Shown here piece by piece: positions 11,935-23,184 of a DNA stretch of 64,000 bases. The notes under the pieces were generated by a model. That model saw only the letters and a program-made list of their open reading frames with translations. It was not told the origin of the DNA and did not search any database. The translations under genes and the position numbers were made by a program. Every line of letters starts with the position of its first letter. Positions within the stretch are counted from its first letter, which is position 1. Source of the stretch: Gigaspora margarita (lineage: Eukaryota; Glomeromycota; Glomeromycetes; Diversisporales; Gigasporaceae); contig WTPW01000196.1 in NCBI GenBank assembly GCA_009809945.1, forward strand, positions 338,771-402,770. Direction: 5' to 3'.

Positions 11935-13193
11935 CTATAAAAGTAAGTTTAAGTAATAATAATAAAAGCTGGGTTTATAAGATTTCAATAATAATCAATT
12001 TCTAATACTTTAACTTTACCAATACTGGTCCTAAACCAGGAAGTTACAGCTATGACTAGGACCCTGAATATATGCATAAAACATTTGTAGTACACTTAGA
12101 CTAAATTTTTTAAAATGTTTATTGTATAGTTACACAAAGCTTATTTTTTTAATAACAACTTAACTCAACCTTTGATGTACACTTAATTAATAATATCAAA
12201 AAAGAAATGTCGTACAGTTACTTATTGTGCAAGAATAGTTAGTCATACATAACATATAAATATAATATATAAAATTTAATAAATCAATAATAGTGACAAT
12301 ATTTATTTATTGTATATAATTTAATATTCACTTTATATACCTGTCTCTAAATTGATTCTAGAACAATATTAATATTGTTTGCTTAAGTATTACTAGGGTT
12401 TCTCAAATTCAAATCAAATCAAATATTGGATCAATTTGAATTTGATCAAATCAAATTAACCCTGATTTGAATTTGATTTGATTTAAATATTTGAATTTGA
12501 ATTTGATTTGAATTTGAATTTTTAATAGTAATTTTCAAATCAAATCAAATATTTGTCAAATCAAATCAAATTTGACCAAATTTGCATTTGATCAAATCAA
12601 ATATAGTCAAATTTGAATTTGAATTTGATCAAATATTTGATTCAAATATTTGAAGATCAAATCAAATTGCGGAACCCTAAGTATTACAATGATTGGTATG
12701 TACTGTATGGAGAATATATATGATTTAATTCAATAGTTACTAGATAAGTTTCTATTTTACTTGAAATAAAGGTCTCTTTAGCACTATAATATAATATTGT
12801 TGCTTTACAAAAGATATAACTTTTGTGAATTACAATATTGTATAAAATTGAATATTACCAATTTCAATTAATAGAAATTTTAAAACATAAATATAATTTA
12901 TTAACTTTTACTTTTTTTAAAGTAATTTAATTTTAAACATTTATTATATCTTTGTCATACATTAATTTATTTTTAATTAAAACTATATTGTACACTTAAT
13001 TATAAATTTAAAATTATTATTTAAAGGTATATTGTACACTTAAACTGTTGCTTTAATGTTTGTATACACTTTATAATAAAATTTAAGTGTACACTTATAT
13101 AAAGTTTAAAGACAAAGATTATATATATATATAACATTAGTATTTAGGGGTCCTCTATAACTATAGAAAGCTATTTGTTATCAATATGTATAC
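11935..13193 (-). other. Intron-like gap in the Helitron 1 helicase, 1259 bp
   Basis: The coding match stops at NWLLE and resumes at VGNRNF. The gap starts GTATAC and ends TTTATAG on the minus strand, so GT-AG removal joins the frame exactly. It is unusually long for this genome because it contains the hAT MITE at 12394-12679 and other AT-rich DNA. It could be a true intron enlarged by insertion, or a lucky junction of an insertion. Confidence 0.55.
12394..12679. mobile_element. hAT-type MITE, copy A, 286 bp
   Basis: Ends TAGGGTTTCTC and GGAACCCTA, with a perfect 8-bp target duplication AGTATTAC at 12386-12393 and 12680-12687. The interior is made almost entirely of alternating CAAATCAAAT / ATTTGAATTTG words, self-complementary throughout. 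Copy B at 53314-53599 has the same length and differs at only about a dozen sites by eye. Confidence 0.9.
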
Positions 13194-14560
13194 CTCTAAA
13201 AGCCAGTTAGCAAAGTAGCTATTTTTGTCTGTTTCTGTTACCAATCGCATGTTTTTTCGTAAAGTAAGTATGTTTATATGACTCCAGAGATAAGATCATT
13301 GAAGTGAAGCTGCAACTATTTGCTCTCTAGATCCTTTGACAACAACAGGCAAGATTTGCTAGAAATCACCACTGAAAATGACAGTTGCTCCTCCAAATAG
13401 GCAATTGTTATCACAAATATCACATAAAGTGCAGTCAATAGCTTTGGGACCATATCTATGTTGCATAGGTGCTTCATCCCAAAATATTAGTATGGTTTGA
13501 CAGAATAATTCAGCAAGTTCAGAATCTTTCTCAATTGGGCACACAGAATCTTGATTAACTTCAATTGGAATTCTAAAGGTAGAGTGTGCAGTACGTCCAC
13601 CAAATAGTAAAAGAGCTGCAATACCTGAAGATGCAATACAGATTACAATTTTGTCTTCACTGTGCAATAGCATTGCTAAAGTATTATAAACAAAGGTTTT
13701 TCCAGTTCTAGCAGGACCATTCAGAAAAAATAATTTTCCATTTGGGGAGTGACAAAATTTAGGTGATTTTTTATGGAGGGAGGGGGGGTAAAAAATGCTG
13801 AAATTATATATAGAAACCTAATCAAATCTATATTATAGAGGGAGAAAGGGGGGTAGGCCTCTAATAAAAAATAATCAGGTGATTAATGATACTGCCCTTT
13901 CTATTTGAAAATGAATTTAAAATATTGTAGAATGCAGCTTGCTGATTATTATTAAATTTGGAGATGCATTCATTAGCAGATGATCAAAGTTCATTATGAT
14001 CACATATAAATTGTTCATTAATAAGATGATTTCTATGATAAAGAGTCCAATTGTGCTTCCACAAAGGCATTTGGGAATAGTTAGTAAGTGATCGACTTGA
14101 CTTTTGAAGGTTTTCATCAATAAGAAAAAGACCATAATCAAATATTTGGTTCTCAGTTGGTTCTTCAATAGCATATACATTTTGTAAATGATAACTAAGA
14201 TTATTACAAATGCTAGTACAAAAGCTTAGCCATAATTTTTCTGGATAAGTTGGAGTACATTGTAGAAGAATCATTGCAAAAAGTTCTCTCAACTGTGAAC
14301 TACTGCGAATAATTGAAGCTTCTTGTAAGCAATATTTCTATTCGCTATTATCTTCTAATAGACCAAGGGCTATGCAAACACTTTTGAATGTTGGATGCTG
14401 AATATTGTTAACTGTCTTTAAATGGTCAAATGATTGTGAACAACGAACAACAGTGAGCAAAAGTCTAAGATAGTAACATTCTCTAGCAGAAAAATCTGCA
14501 AAGTACAATTGACCAATAGCAAAACCTAATTTTTGAATTGTCTACACTTTGCTCATTTTG
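13194..14560 (-). pseudogene. Helitron 1 helicase, N-terminal part
   Basis: From the 5' side: YFADFSARECYYLRLLLTVV, SFDHLKTVNNIQHPTFKSVC, ALGLLEDNSE, QLRELFAMILLQCTPTYPEK, then NNQQAAFYNILNS, NGKLFFLNGPARTGKTFVYN (Walker A, usually GGTGKT), VICIASSGIAALLL, GGRTAHSTFRIP, IFWDEAPMQHRYG (Walker B, DEA) and VIFSGDF, followed by a stop and QILPVVVKG. This is the PIF1-like N-terminal RecA domain with motifs I to III. Frame changes lie near 14330 and 13985. A G-rich 150-bp insertion (about 13750-13895) separates NILNS from NGKLFF. Confidence 0.85.
13750..13895. repeat. Small insertion in the helicase ORF with G-rich runs
   Basis: Non-coding interruption containing GGGAGGGGGGG and GGGAGAAAGGGGGG runs and two AGGTGAT copies near its ends. 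It separates two adjacent conserved helicase blocks. Origin unknown. Confidence 0.4.
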
Positions 14561-14582
14561 TTCCATACAAAATTTTAAGAAA

Positions 14583-15690
14583 TTATTGGTATGTAAATTG
14601 GTGAGCAAACTCTAAATTAGTGCAGGTCTCAAAGAAAGCAGTAAGAGTTGTTTTTTGATGATCTGCATGGGCAAGAATGTTATCAATAATTTTGCCACCA
14701 ATATTAAAGCTACAACCATCATTTTTTCTTGCATAATGAGGATATCCATCAGGAGCCATTGACGTAGTATTATAAAAATCTTTAGGATGCTTCTTTTGGC
14801 ATATATTATTTTTCATACATGGAGCTTTAGGATTACATGCTCCACATGGCCTGTGAATCATGCAACATAGTATGGTTTCAAATAACATTGGATCAGCCTC
14901 CTGGTTGGGAATCTTAGCACAAACAATATGATCAACATCAACAGGATCTTTGATTCTATTATCATTATGCAGAAAAATTAAAAAGTGCATATGAGGGAGG
15001 CCATATCTTTGAAATTCTATTGTATATACATAGGCCACTACTTTGCCAAAAATATTTTTTGCTTTAATATTATAAAGAAGTACATGGCATTTAAGTTCAA
15101 ATATACATGCTACTAAATTGGGTCTGTCTACTGCTGATTGCCCTGGTAATAATTCATTAACAATTTCAGGCCAATTTGGATTGGCTGTTATAGTTCCAAA
15201 AATATTTGGATGATGGTAAAAATGGGTAATCACTATGGAATCTTGAAAAATTTCGAACATATGCCGTGCACTCCCAATATGTGTGAAGGGTAGTATATCA
15301 TGATGTCCAAGATTATTCAAATTTAGTTCATCATCTGCTATATTTTCAATTGCTCCTGCAAGCCTCTAATATGCATCTGCTCTCAATATAGGTTGGTTCA
15401 TATATAAATATCTTAAGCGGTTTTGCTCTGTTGCTGCCAGGCATCTACTATAAATTTTTGAAATAATTTGCACTCCAAAGAATCAATGAGAATTCTGTAG
15501 ATTGAGAAAAAAGGCAAAATGAATAAAATGCTATTTGTATAAGTCTTGGGGCTTCACTTTGATCATTGAGTAGCTGTCCAAGATTATTGATTAATGTTTG
15601 CAGTAATTCTGCATGCCTACTAAGATCTCTAAATAGAAAAAAAAGCATGTAATGAAGTAGTAAATATGCAGGTTGCCCTTTATAAATCAC
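14583..15690 (-). pseudogene. Helitron 1 Rep (HUH endonuclease) domain lacking the Y2 segment
   Basis: A 245-codon open block (15320-14583) reads GSARHMFEIFQDSIVITHFY, TANPNWPEIVNELLPGQSAV, FGKVVAYVYTIEFQRYGLPH, then MHFLIFL: the two-histidine HUH motif (PHMH) is intact. Cys-rich CCMIHRPCGACNP and CQKKHPKDF follow, as in Helitron Rep. The sequence then runs directly from GGKIIDN to ILAHADHQKTTLTAFFETC. In full-length relatives about 110-120 residues, including the YxxxYxxK tyrosine motif, lie between these blocks. An in-frame deletion near 14685 has therefore removed the nucleophilic tyrosines. The upstream piece 15690-15321 holds the preceding Helitron-like N region. Confidence 0.88.
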
Positions 15691-16470
15691 TCTAGTGGAC
15701 CTTCATATAATTGAAGTATTATATCACACATTGTCTCAGGTGCTAACCTATCACCTGATAGAATTACTGCCACTTCACTTGATGAAGAAAGATTATAGTG
15801 ACACCTGTTTGTTGCAGTATTGAAATGAAGCAGAACAGATAAGTCAGTTCTAGAGGTAACTTTATTACTTACTTGTGATAGAATTTCATGAGCTTGCTAA
15901 TATTTAGAATAGAATACATGGTGTTCTCACAGAATTTCCTGTTATTTTCTACATTGTTTGAGCTCATAAATTTCTGTTTCACCCCATTCTAATTTGATGT
16001 GCAATATCTGGATCATATATATAAAGTTGCGTATAAATTGTAACACTGTTAGCTTCAGAAAGAAGTAAACCTGATCTGTGTTGTAGTTCACCATGAATAT
16101 GAAAACAGAAAGTGCATGTCCGCTAAAAACAGTTTTATCGATTTTTACCCTAGAGAGGTAAAAGAAAGAGCTGCATTATACTGCTGTATATTGGTAAGAA
16201 ATTCTTTACATTGATCATCATCTCCTTCAAAGAGCTATCGCAAAAAGGGTAGTAGTTCTTGAAAAAGAGAAAGAAATACTTTTCCATGAATACAGCAAGT
16301 TCCAAACTTTGGATTAATTTTTGAGGAAGCAGCAACACATTCATCAAACTAATAGAGTCACCGCAAAAATGACATGCTATATTCATAGACCCAAGATCAT
16401 GCCGTACGTTAGATAATTCTGAATTTGGTATAGTATGTGCTCTTTTATTTTGTTCATTTTCTCTTCTTAA
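15691..16470 (-). pseudogene. Helitron 1 Helitron-like N region, degraded
   Basis: Scattered minus-strand matches in changing frames: MNIACHFCGDSISLMN with a CxxC, a segment resembling the CCIHGKVFLP...ELLPFL region of Helitron N domains, then HALSVFIFMVNYN and LHFNTATNRCHYN. Many stops. It connects the N-terminal repeats to the Rep domain, with no evidence of an independent gene. Confidence 0.65.
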
Positions 16471-16985
16471 TTGTTGAGAAATAGACCTCCTGTTTACAGA
16501 ATTTTCAGTTGCTTCATGTTGTCATCTTTTTTGTTGGAAAACTGATCTTTGATTTATTGAATTTTCTTCTTGTCCCTGCTCTAATTCTTGAAAAGAAGAA
16601 GTATATTGGTTTACTATGTTTTCTAACCTTTCACATCATCTTCTTTCCTGTTGAGCAATGGATCTTTTATTTGGTTTAGGTATAAGTGTTTGGTTTTCGC
16701 GTTTACTTTGCCCAGTTTCAATTTCTTGGTAAAAAGTTGAACTTTGGTTTATAATATTTTCTAGTCTTTCATGTCTTCTTCTTTCCTGTTGAGCCATGGC
16801 TCTTCTATTTGGTACAGATGTATGTGTTTGCAGTTCATATTCATGTGATTGACTTTGCTTATGCTCTATTTCTTGTTGAGAAGAGTCATCTTGGCTTACC
16901 AGGTTCTCTAACTTTTCATGTTTTCTTCTTTCCTGTTGAGCAATGAATTTTCTATTAGGTTCAGATGTATGTGTTTGCATTTCAC
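16470..16985 (-). pseudogene. Helitron 1 N-terminal charged tandem repeats
   Basis: At least five imperfect units of the pattern PNRxxxAQQERRxHExLEN: RKFIAQQERRKHEKLEN, RRAMAQQERRRHERLEN, KRSIAQQERR plus CERLEN, QRSVFQQKR, RRSISQQLRR. The first three are about 45-50 residues apart and the last two are shorter. Arg/Glu/Gln-rich and probably helical. The first Met at 16980 (MQTHTSEPNRKF) is the likely start. Such basic repeats often precede the Helitron N domain. Two stops fall within the array. Confidence 0.7.
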
Positions 16986-17212
16986 ATTCACGTGTATGTC
17001 TTTGCTGTTCTTCGATTTATAATAAGGAAAATTATTTAATTTTATTCCAACTTAACAAATGCTATAAACAATTTATATTACAGTATGATAATAAATTAAC
17101 TAATGATACACTATTGCAAATACCAATTTTGAGTAAAAATTGTGGAAGCATAAATGTTTAGCGCACTTAATATAAGGTAAACAAAAAATGTATATATAGG
17201 GCCCAGTCGGAC

Positions 17213-17345
17213 CTTAAATGCAGATCACATGAGGACCTTATTAACAATTTTGTGAATAAATAACAAAGCTGATCTTCATAGTACAGGGCTAGAATTTCTG
17301 TTACATGAAGTTACACCATCTGCAGTATGAGGAAGTAGGGATACC
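17213..17345. repeat. Dispersed repeat, copy 1
   Basis: Shares GATCTTCATAGTAC, GCTAGAATTTCTGTTACA and ACCATCTGCAGTATGAGGAA with 19378-19570 in the same orientation. Non-coding. Confidence 0.65.
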
Positions 17346-17639
17346 ACAGATCTGTAATAGCATAATATGCGCATACTTCCGCAGAAGCATATATGACTGC
17401 TATATTCGCATATCAAAATGAATTTCGCATAATTAATAAAGCATAATCTGCATATAAAATGGCCAGAATTAAAGATCGAGTAATATCGGGTTTATCAATT
17501 TACCTACCAGTTCCTATTGGATGCAGCATTTGATTGTACAAAACATAAATTTCATAAATTTTCAGATTTGAAATTTCAAATAACGGTTGAATGTTTTAAA
17601 AATTTAATAAGAAAAATAATATAGTGTTCCAAAATTTCA

Positions 17640-17880
17640 GTTGGCTGGTGGGATTTTTTTTTAATCTACTGTAAATTAATATACTCATGTTCACACCCAG
17701 AAAATTTTATATTTTTTTCAGTTCTATCAGGTAATTCCAGAAAATTAAGGTCACCGTCGGGGACACCGGAGAAAAAATTAATTAGCAAAAATGGAATAAT
17801 TAGCATGATTGAAATTTAAAAAAAAAGGTCAGCGGGCTATGCAAAATAAAAAATTAACTTTGCATAGCCTTATACTAAAA
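17640..17880. repeat. Diverged copy of the AAGGCCA...AAAGTTAA MITE family
   Basis: Right end TTAACTTTGCATAGCCTTA and interior words GGACACCGGA, AATAATTAGC and GGTCAGCGGGCTATGCAAAA correspond to 28600-28790. The left end is not clear. Confidence 0.6.
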
Positions 17881-18778
17881 TTTTGTAGTAATTTTTTGTT
17901 TGGCGCAAAAGACAGTTTTGTAAACATGACTCTTTTTGTAATTTTATATTAAGCAGATGTTGTGGTTTCATACGATGGGGTTCAGTACTTACAATAATAA
18001 TAACAATAAAATTTATAATGATAAATTTCGCATATTTTATCTGATCTGTATAATCTGTAGCATAATTTAAAAAATTTTATCGCATAATTCATGAACAACA
18101 TTTAAAGAAGCTATTTTTGAGACAGCAGCTGTAACAGGAGCAAGGGGATTACTTTGTGATTGTTAGTCATTGTGGAATTATCGACAATAAATTCATAAGT
18201 TCAATGACGAAAAAAATATATGTAGTATTTTGTAAATACATGATGTAATTTTTAGATATAATAAACAAAATAAACAAAATTACAAAGTTTATTGTGTGAT
18301 GATGATTAACCTTTAATAAATGCTTAAGGTAAGATGCACAATTCATACACTCTTGAAATCAAAGTTTGGCATTTTTAATAACTTCTATGTGAGGCATCAA
18401 GTGATTTGAGTGAAACATCACAATTACAGAATAATTTCTACATCAGGTATTCTTAATTATATGTATTTATATCAATTTAATGATCAACATGCGTTGGTTT
18501 AGAAGTAAAGTCGTCTATTAGTTGTTTCTCTAAATTCTAATCTTTGAACTATTGTTGTAACAATAATGGGTATTGAATTATTATAAATGCGGTTGATTTT
18601 GTTTGAGATTATGTGTAATCATGTGCTAAATGCAAAAATTTTCAATACACCTTAATTAATTGAATATATTGAGCTTTAGCCATTTCTAAAAAAAAATCTA
18701 TTGAACTCTTTTAGCTCAGAGCTACATCATCGTTATTACAGCATTGAATCCAGATATCTTTTTTTGAATTAAAGTAAA
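17881..18778. other. Gene-free stretch
   Basis: AT-rich. Contains scattered GCATAAT/CGCATA words also seen at 17360-17450, perhaps the two ends of one unresolved element. No coding signal. Confidence 0.35.
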
Positions 18779-18847
18779 TTAGAGATGGGCAATTTTTATA
18801 TTTACTATGCAAGTCTATGTAATGGTAATTACATTGTCCATCTCTAA
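18779..18847. repeat. Mini-MITE, 69 bp
   Basis: Inverted ends TTAGAGATGGGCAAT and ATTGTCCATCTCTAA (14 of 15 matching) around a 39-bp core. The terminal sequence is hAT-like in style, but no clean 8-bp duplication was seen. Confidence 0.6.
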
Positions 18848-19377
18848 ACTAATGTCGTTAAATCTCAGATTGATACGTATTTTAACGTTAATTCAAAAAT
18901 TGTTAAATTAATAAATTTGTTTAAACATGTGATTTTGCCTGAACATCATTACCATTGTAAAGACAAATGACAATATGCAAAATTTCTACCATTATATAAT
19001 TTATGACATGAGGAGTGAATTTGGCTCTTATTTATAAAAAAATAATCAAACGCAATTCAAGTTTCACCCTGTTCTATAATCATTCATAGTTCTCACCCAG
19101 AGCAGATGATTTTCTGTGATTCACAGAAAACAATAGAATTTTTCTTAATCAACACACAGAATTTGCAAAGATATTGAAAATTTGACAATAAATCAACGTA
19201 GATTACGGGCATGTCTCCAGGAACGGAATTATAATTTTAGGGGATAGTTAAAAGCTGGGTCCAGAATCGGGCTGGGCTACCTCAGCCTGAGCCTGACCTT
19301 ACTGCAAAAGGCAGAATTTGGGGATTGTCACAGGAGAAATTAGGATCCCTATGAGGAAGTACGATGATCAGGTGAAA
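18848..19377. other. Gene-free stretch
   Basis: No coding frame. A slightly GC-richer patch at 19240-19320 contains GGGCTGGGCTACCTCAGCCT, a short imperfect palindrome. Confidence 0.35.
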
Positions 19378-19575
19378 AATGCAGATCATGTGAGGACAAT
19401 ACATTCTCAGGATCTGGTGTAATATGCAACTCAATGTTTTTTTAATAAACAAAAACAATCGGGTTTAAAAAAAAATGTGAGTAAATAAACACAAAGCCGA
19501 TCTTCATAGTACGGAGCTAGAATTTCTGTTACACGAAGTTATACCATCTGCAGTATGAGGAAGTATGATAATCAG
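19378..19575. repeat. Dispersed repeat, copy 2
   Basis: Second copy of the element at 17213-17345, with an extra roughly 60-bp segment between the GCAGATCATGTGAGGAC and GATCTTCATAGTAC blocks. Confidence 0.65.
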
Positions 19576-20547
19576 ATGATCTGAGTTGGAAATCCGTACC
19601 AATCAAATTTAATTTTTACCTTATATTGTTTATCTCATTTGTTTATTTTATATCATTTATCTTATAGTGTTTATCTACACTGATGCTCCTTATATAATAG
19701 ATTATTTTTAAATATATTATTCTTATCGAGTTTACTAAAATGCACCACTGGTACCAATACCACAATGATTTTTGCCAATTACATTTTTTAAATGCAGTGT
19801 AACGTAAAGTTCTTATATAATATTAATTTTTGCCATTTTGCTATTTTTTTAAAAAATACCTTCTAACTCAAAATTTCATCTATAAAACCATCTTTTTTTT
19901 TTAAAAAAAAAATTTTTGTAAAATTTCACTATACACTATGCCTTATACTAACACCACCTAACTATTAACTCTCACTTAATATTATTAAATTTAATTTTTG
20001 TTTATTTTTTTTTGTTTATTTTTTTTGTTTATTTTTTTATATTGATCTTCACATTACACTACATACTAGTGTTGAACACTAGTAGTGCGTTTAAGTAAAC
20101 TTGATTTTTATCCACAATAGTGAATTTAGTGAATTTATTGATTCAAAAAATTTCTTACTAAAAAATTTTAGACATAGCACTAAACAGTAAAGTTTAAAAT
20201 TATAATAACTAAAACTTTGTAAAATAATTTTCTTATAAGAATTTATTAGCATCATAGTAAGTATGATATAATTTGCATTCATATAATAATATTGTACTAG
20301 CTATTCTTACATTGCTTACACAATGCGCTTAAGGTTTAAATTATTGTATTTAGTAACTATATATAAATAAATAAAATAGATAAGATTTAATAATTTTGAA
20401 TACTAAACTAAATTATTAATATTGGGTTTAATGTTATGCATAATGGACAGAATGCAACAGATAGATAAGTTTCATATGTTAGAAGTGAAAATTATTTAAA
20501 TTTGATGCTTTTTTCAAAATTTGAAGATGAATAAAAAAAAAAGTAAT
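19576..20547. other. Gene-free AT-rich stretch
   Basis: Includes three near-tandem TTTGTTTATTTTTTT units at 19998-20040. The minus-strand open stretch near 20.1-20.3 kb has only AT-driven composition and no family signature. Confidence 0.4.
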
Positions 20548-20781
20548 CACTAATTCTGATTACTGATTTCTGATTTCTTGATATTTTTTTGAATTTAGAT
20601 TAGACAAAATTTGCATATTTATTATCTTGTTGCATGTTCATCACTTTGTAATATATTTGCAGAGATAGGGGTTTAGCATTAAAATAATGAATCAGATTTT
20701 TATAATGATAAGTTTTAAATTTTGTTTAGTCTGAAAGGCAAAAAAATAAAGAAATTGGAAATCAGTAATTGGATATTAGTG
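20548..20781. repeat. Foldback MITE, 234 bp
   Basis: Left CACTAATTCTGATTACTGAT pairs with the right end ATCAGTAATTGGATATTAGTG. Pairing continues inward through TTTAGATTAGACAAAATTT against its inverted partner. Non-coding. Confidence 0.65.
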
Positions 20782-21700
20782 TTTGTTCTTTTATATTGAT
20801 TTTAAATTTATATAATTTACAAGTGGCAATAAGTAAATTTTAAGAAAAATTTATAAATTCTGCAATTTATTGATAGAAAATTTTTTGAAATCAGTTTATT
20901 TGTACATAATAGAAGATAATTATATTTATTAGTATAAGATTTTCTTTTATTTATATAATATAAAAAATATTAATTACAATAAAAAACAGTATCATTATTA
21001 GAAAGAAAGATGTTATTAGAACAAAAATATAAATTATTCTTTGTCAGAATTTGTAAGATCTGTCAGATTAGGTAGTCATACAGAGCTGTACATAATTCGA
21101 GTAGAATGCTGCTTACTTATTTTTTGATTAAATGTAGTAGTCTTTCAGGATATCTTAACATTGTTTGTTAATTTTTCAGATTTTTTCTTCATTAGCATTG
21201 TCAGAATCATCAGAATTATTAATTGTTTTGGTTACTATCAGTATCTTCAATATCAGTAGATTTGACAAATTTATTTTCTGTCAAGTTATCTGTAAGATTT
21301 TTATTTTCAGATCTTGAACATTTATTGGAGGATGTATTTAGAAGTGGGCACTATGCACATGGGTGCATGCATACATGCATTATACATACACATGGTCTAA
21401 CAATCTATATATCAAAATGCCCATAAAAAAAAATAATAATAATACTATTGCTATATTATAGTATTATGAGTTGCATTTGAGTACTCTAACTATAGTAAAA
21501 AAAGTTTGGATTATGTGTCATTCTGCAGTAAATTAGCCAATAACAGTTTCTAATTTGGTGTAATATAACATGATCAGAAAAATATTCATTCTAAAGAAAA
21601 TTAGAAAATCACTTATTTCTCAACAAACTTTATAAGAAACAACCTTCTGCATATTGACAAAAAATATTTTTGGTTAATTTTACTATATATAATGCTAACT
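20782..21700. other. Gene-free stretch; part duplicated at 39.7 kb
   Basis: No gene. TTTAGAAGTGGGCACTATGC and ATGCATACATGCAT (21335-21385) recur inverted at 39720-39805. A half-copy of the TIR family at 40869-41625 is recognisable at about 21520-21740. Confidence 0.4.
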
Positions 21701-21738
21701 TCAAACCCTAATATAGACACTAACCCTAACTTAGTGTC

Positions 21739-21870
21739 CTAGGTCTGGTCTGGGTCTGGTCCAATCTGGGTCTGGTCTGGGATCAAACTCTAAATTTTAC
21801 CAGACTTAGACTCAACTATGAGTTCAGTCTGGATCTGGTTCACAGTCTGCTAACTGGTCTGTGTCTGAAT
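21739..21870 (+). repeat. GGTCTGG-rich degenerate tandem repeat
   Basis: Repeated TCTGGTCTGGGTCTGG words. The inverted counterpart (ACCAGACCCAAACC) lies at 39640-39680 next to the palindrome array, so this segment and its flank form one dispersed composite. Confidence 0.6.
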
Positions 21871-21884
21871 GTATTTTTGGTACT

Positions 21885-22005
21885 AAACAAGTTTCTTAGT
21901 ACATAAAGTTAAAATTAATTAGTAAAATTTTATGAATCATAAGAATTTATAGAATATTATTAATAAAATTCTATAAAATCTTATAATTTGCAAATTTTTA
22001 TTAAT
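21885..22005. repeat. Solitary spacer unit of the 38-39 kb palindrome array
   Basis: ACTAAACAAGTTTCTTAGTA followed by the self-complementary AAATTCTATAAAATCTTATA region, matching the linkers of the array at 38344-39610. Confidence 0.6.
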
Positions 22006-22790
22006 TGTCATGGATGATAGTGAAATCGGATGATAGTGAAATTCACATGATCTCTGATTTTCTAAAATTTTCAAAAATCATGTAAACAATCGATCTAATC
22101 GACCTACACTACATAATCAAAACAATTGAATACTATAACTAGTTAGTATTATACATGAGGACGAAAGCATTTCGGGTTTAAAAACCTGAAATTAAAATTT
22201 GAGGACAAAATTGTTTTTGACCTATTTTACTTGAAAGACAAAATTATTTGAAACTTTTTTTGAATAGATAAAATTATAAGGAACATATCTATATAAATTT
22301 TATTTGCTCTTCCTTATAAAAAATTTTAATTTTCTCTAATGAAGACGAATAGGCCTTTTTCAAAAATCAATTTTGGTGGCATCACTAGTCAGTATGCTTA
22401 TATGCTACATAAATTGCTTTCTTGATATCTATATATAAAAGATCTTCTAACTGTATCAAAAAGGCTCTCTAACTCTATTTCTAACCCTAATACAAGGCAA
22501 AAAGAGTCTATAAAACTATTAACAAAAAAAATATTTGCCTCATGTTTAGGGTTAGGGTTAGGATCACCTTTTTGATACAGTTAGAAGGTCTTTTATATAT
22601 AGATATCAAGAATACAATTTATGCAGCACATAGACAATATTGAATTAACCCCTGGTTATAGCATTTGATTAAAAGTATAGATTGATTAGATTGATTGTTT
22701 ATATGATTTCTGAAATTTTAGAAAATTTAATAATATGGAGATTAAGTAGATTTCACCATCATCTGATTTTACGATCATCTGTAATATACC
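22005..22790. repeat. Nested foldback, 786 bp
   Basis: Outer arms of about 130 bp: left GATGATAGTGAAATTCACAT to TGAATACTATAAC, right the inverted match GGTTATAGC to ACCATCATCTG. An inner foldback at 22393-22630 has about 65-bp arms (GATATCTATATATAAAAGAT). A short GATGATNGTGAAAT terminal motif is shared with 58413-58561. Confidence 0.7.
22546..22562 (+). repeat. Short interstitial TTAGGG run
   Basis: TTAGGGTTAGGGTTAGG within the inner foldback. Identical to fungal telomere repeat units but only 2.8 units long, so an internal motif and not a chromosome end. Confidence 0.6.
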
Positions 22791-23184
22791 AGGAATGGAG
22801 TGATATATAATATTACAAAGTATATGGTTACTAAGACATTTTTAATAGCATACATCTGCAAAATCTCGTATCTAATTGGATAATGCATTATACGCAGTAA
22901 TAATGTAAATTTTTGCACTTAAATGTCACTATATGCATCACATGGACTTTATTTAGATATTCTATGAGATTTGGTTAACTGTTAAATGTACTAACTTGTA
23001 TCTTTGCTTCTTGTTAGGTTTTATCTCGATTTAAGTGTGTGTAAGAAAATAGTTTTTTTTAATGATTGCTTTCCTTATTGGCTTTCAGAATTGCACCAAC
23101 TGAATAAATGATTTGACAATTTGTAAAAAGTGTAAAATCATCAAATTAATAGGCTATTATATTTGCGTTACTATTCGTGGTAAT

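Larger units (their letters stand above)
9905..17000 (-). mobile_element. Helitron 1 (rolling-circle transposon), decayed
   Basis: One degraded RepHel protein can be followed on the minus strand from about 16985 to 11140: N-terminal charged repeats, Helitron-like N domain, HUH Rep, then a PIF1-type helicase with motifs I to VI. It would nick and mobilise the element by rolling-circle replication in the nucleus. Lesions are many: stops throughout, an in-frame loss of the Y2 region, a small insertion at about 13750-13895 and a 1.26-kb intron-like gap. The 3' end is proposed at 9905 (alternative 10769). The 5' TC end was not located. Confidence 0.8.

Noticed and set aside
17360..18095. Possible hAT-like element bounded by GCATAAT/CGCATA words
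   Set aside because: The ends do not form a consistent inverted repeat and no target duplication was found.
22546..22562. Telomere or chromosome end
   Set aside because: Fewer than three TTAGGG units, buried inside a foldback repeat and without an orientation change of the sequence beyond.
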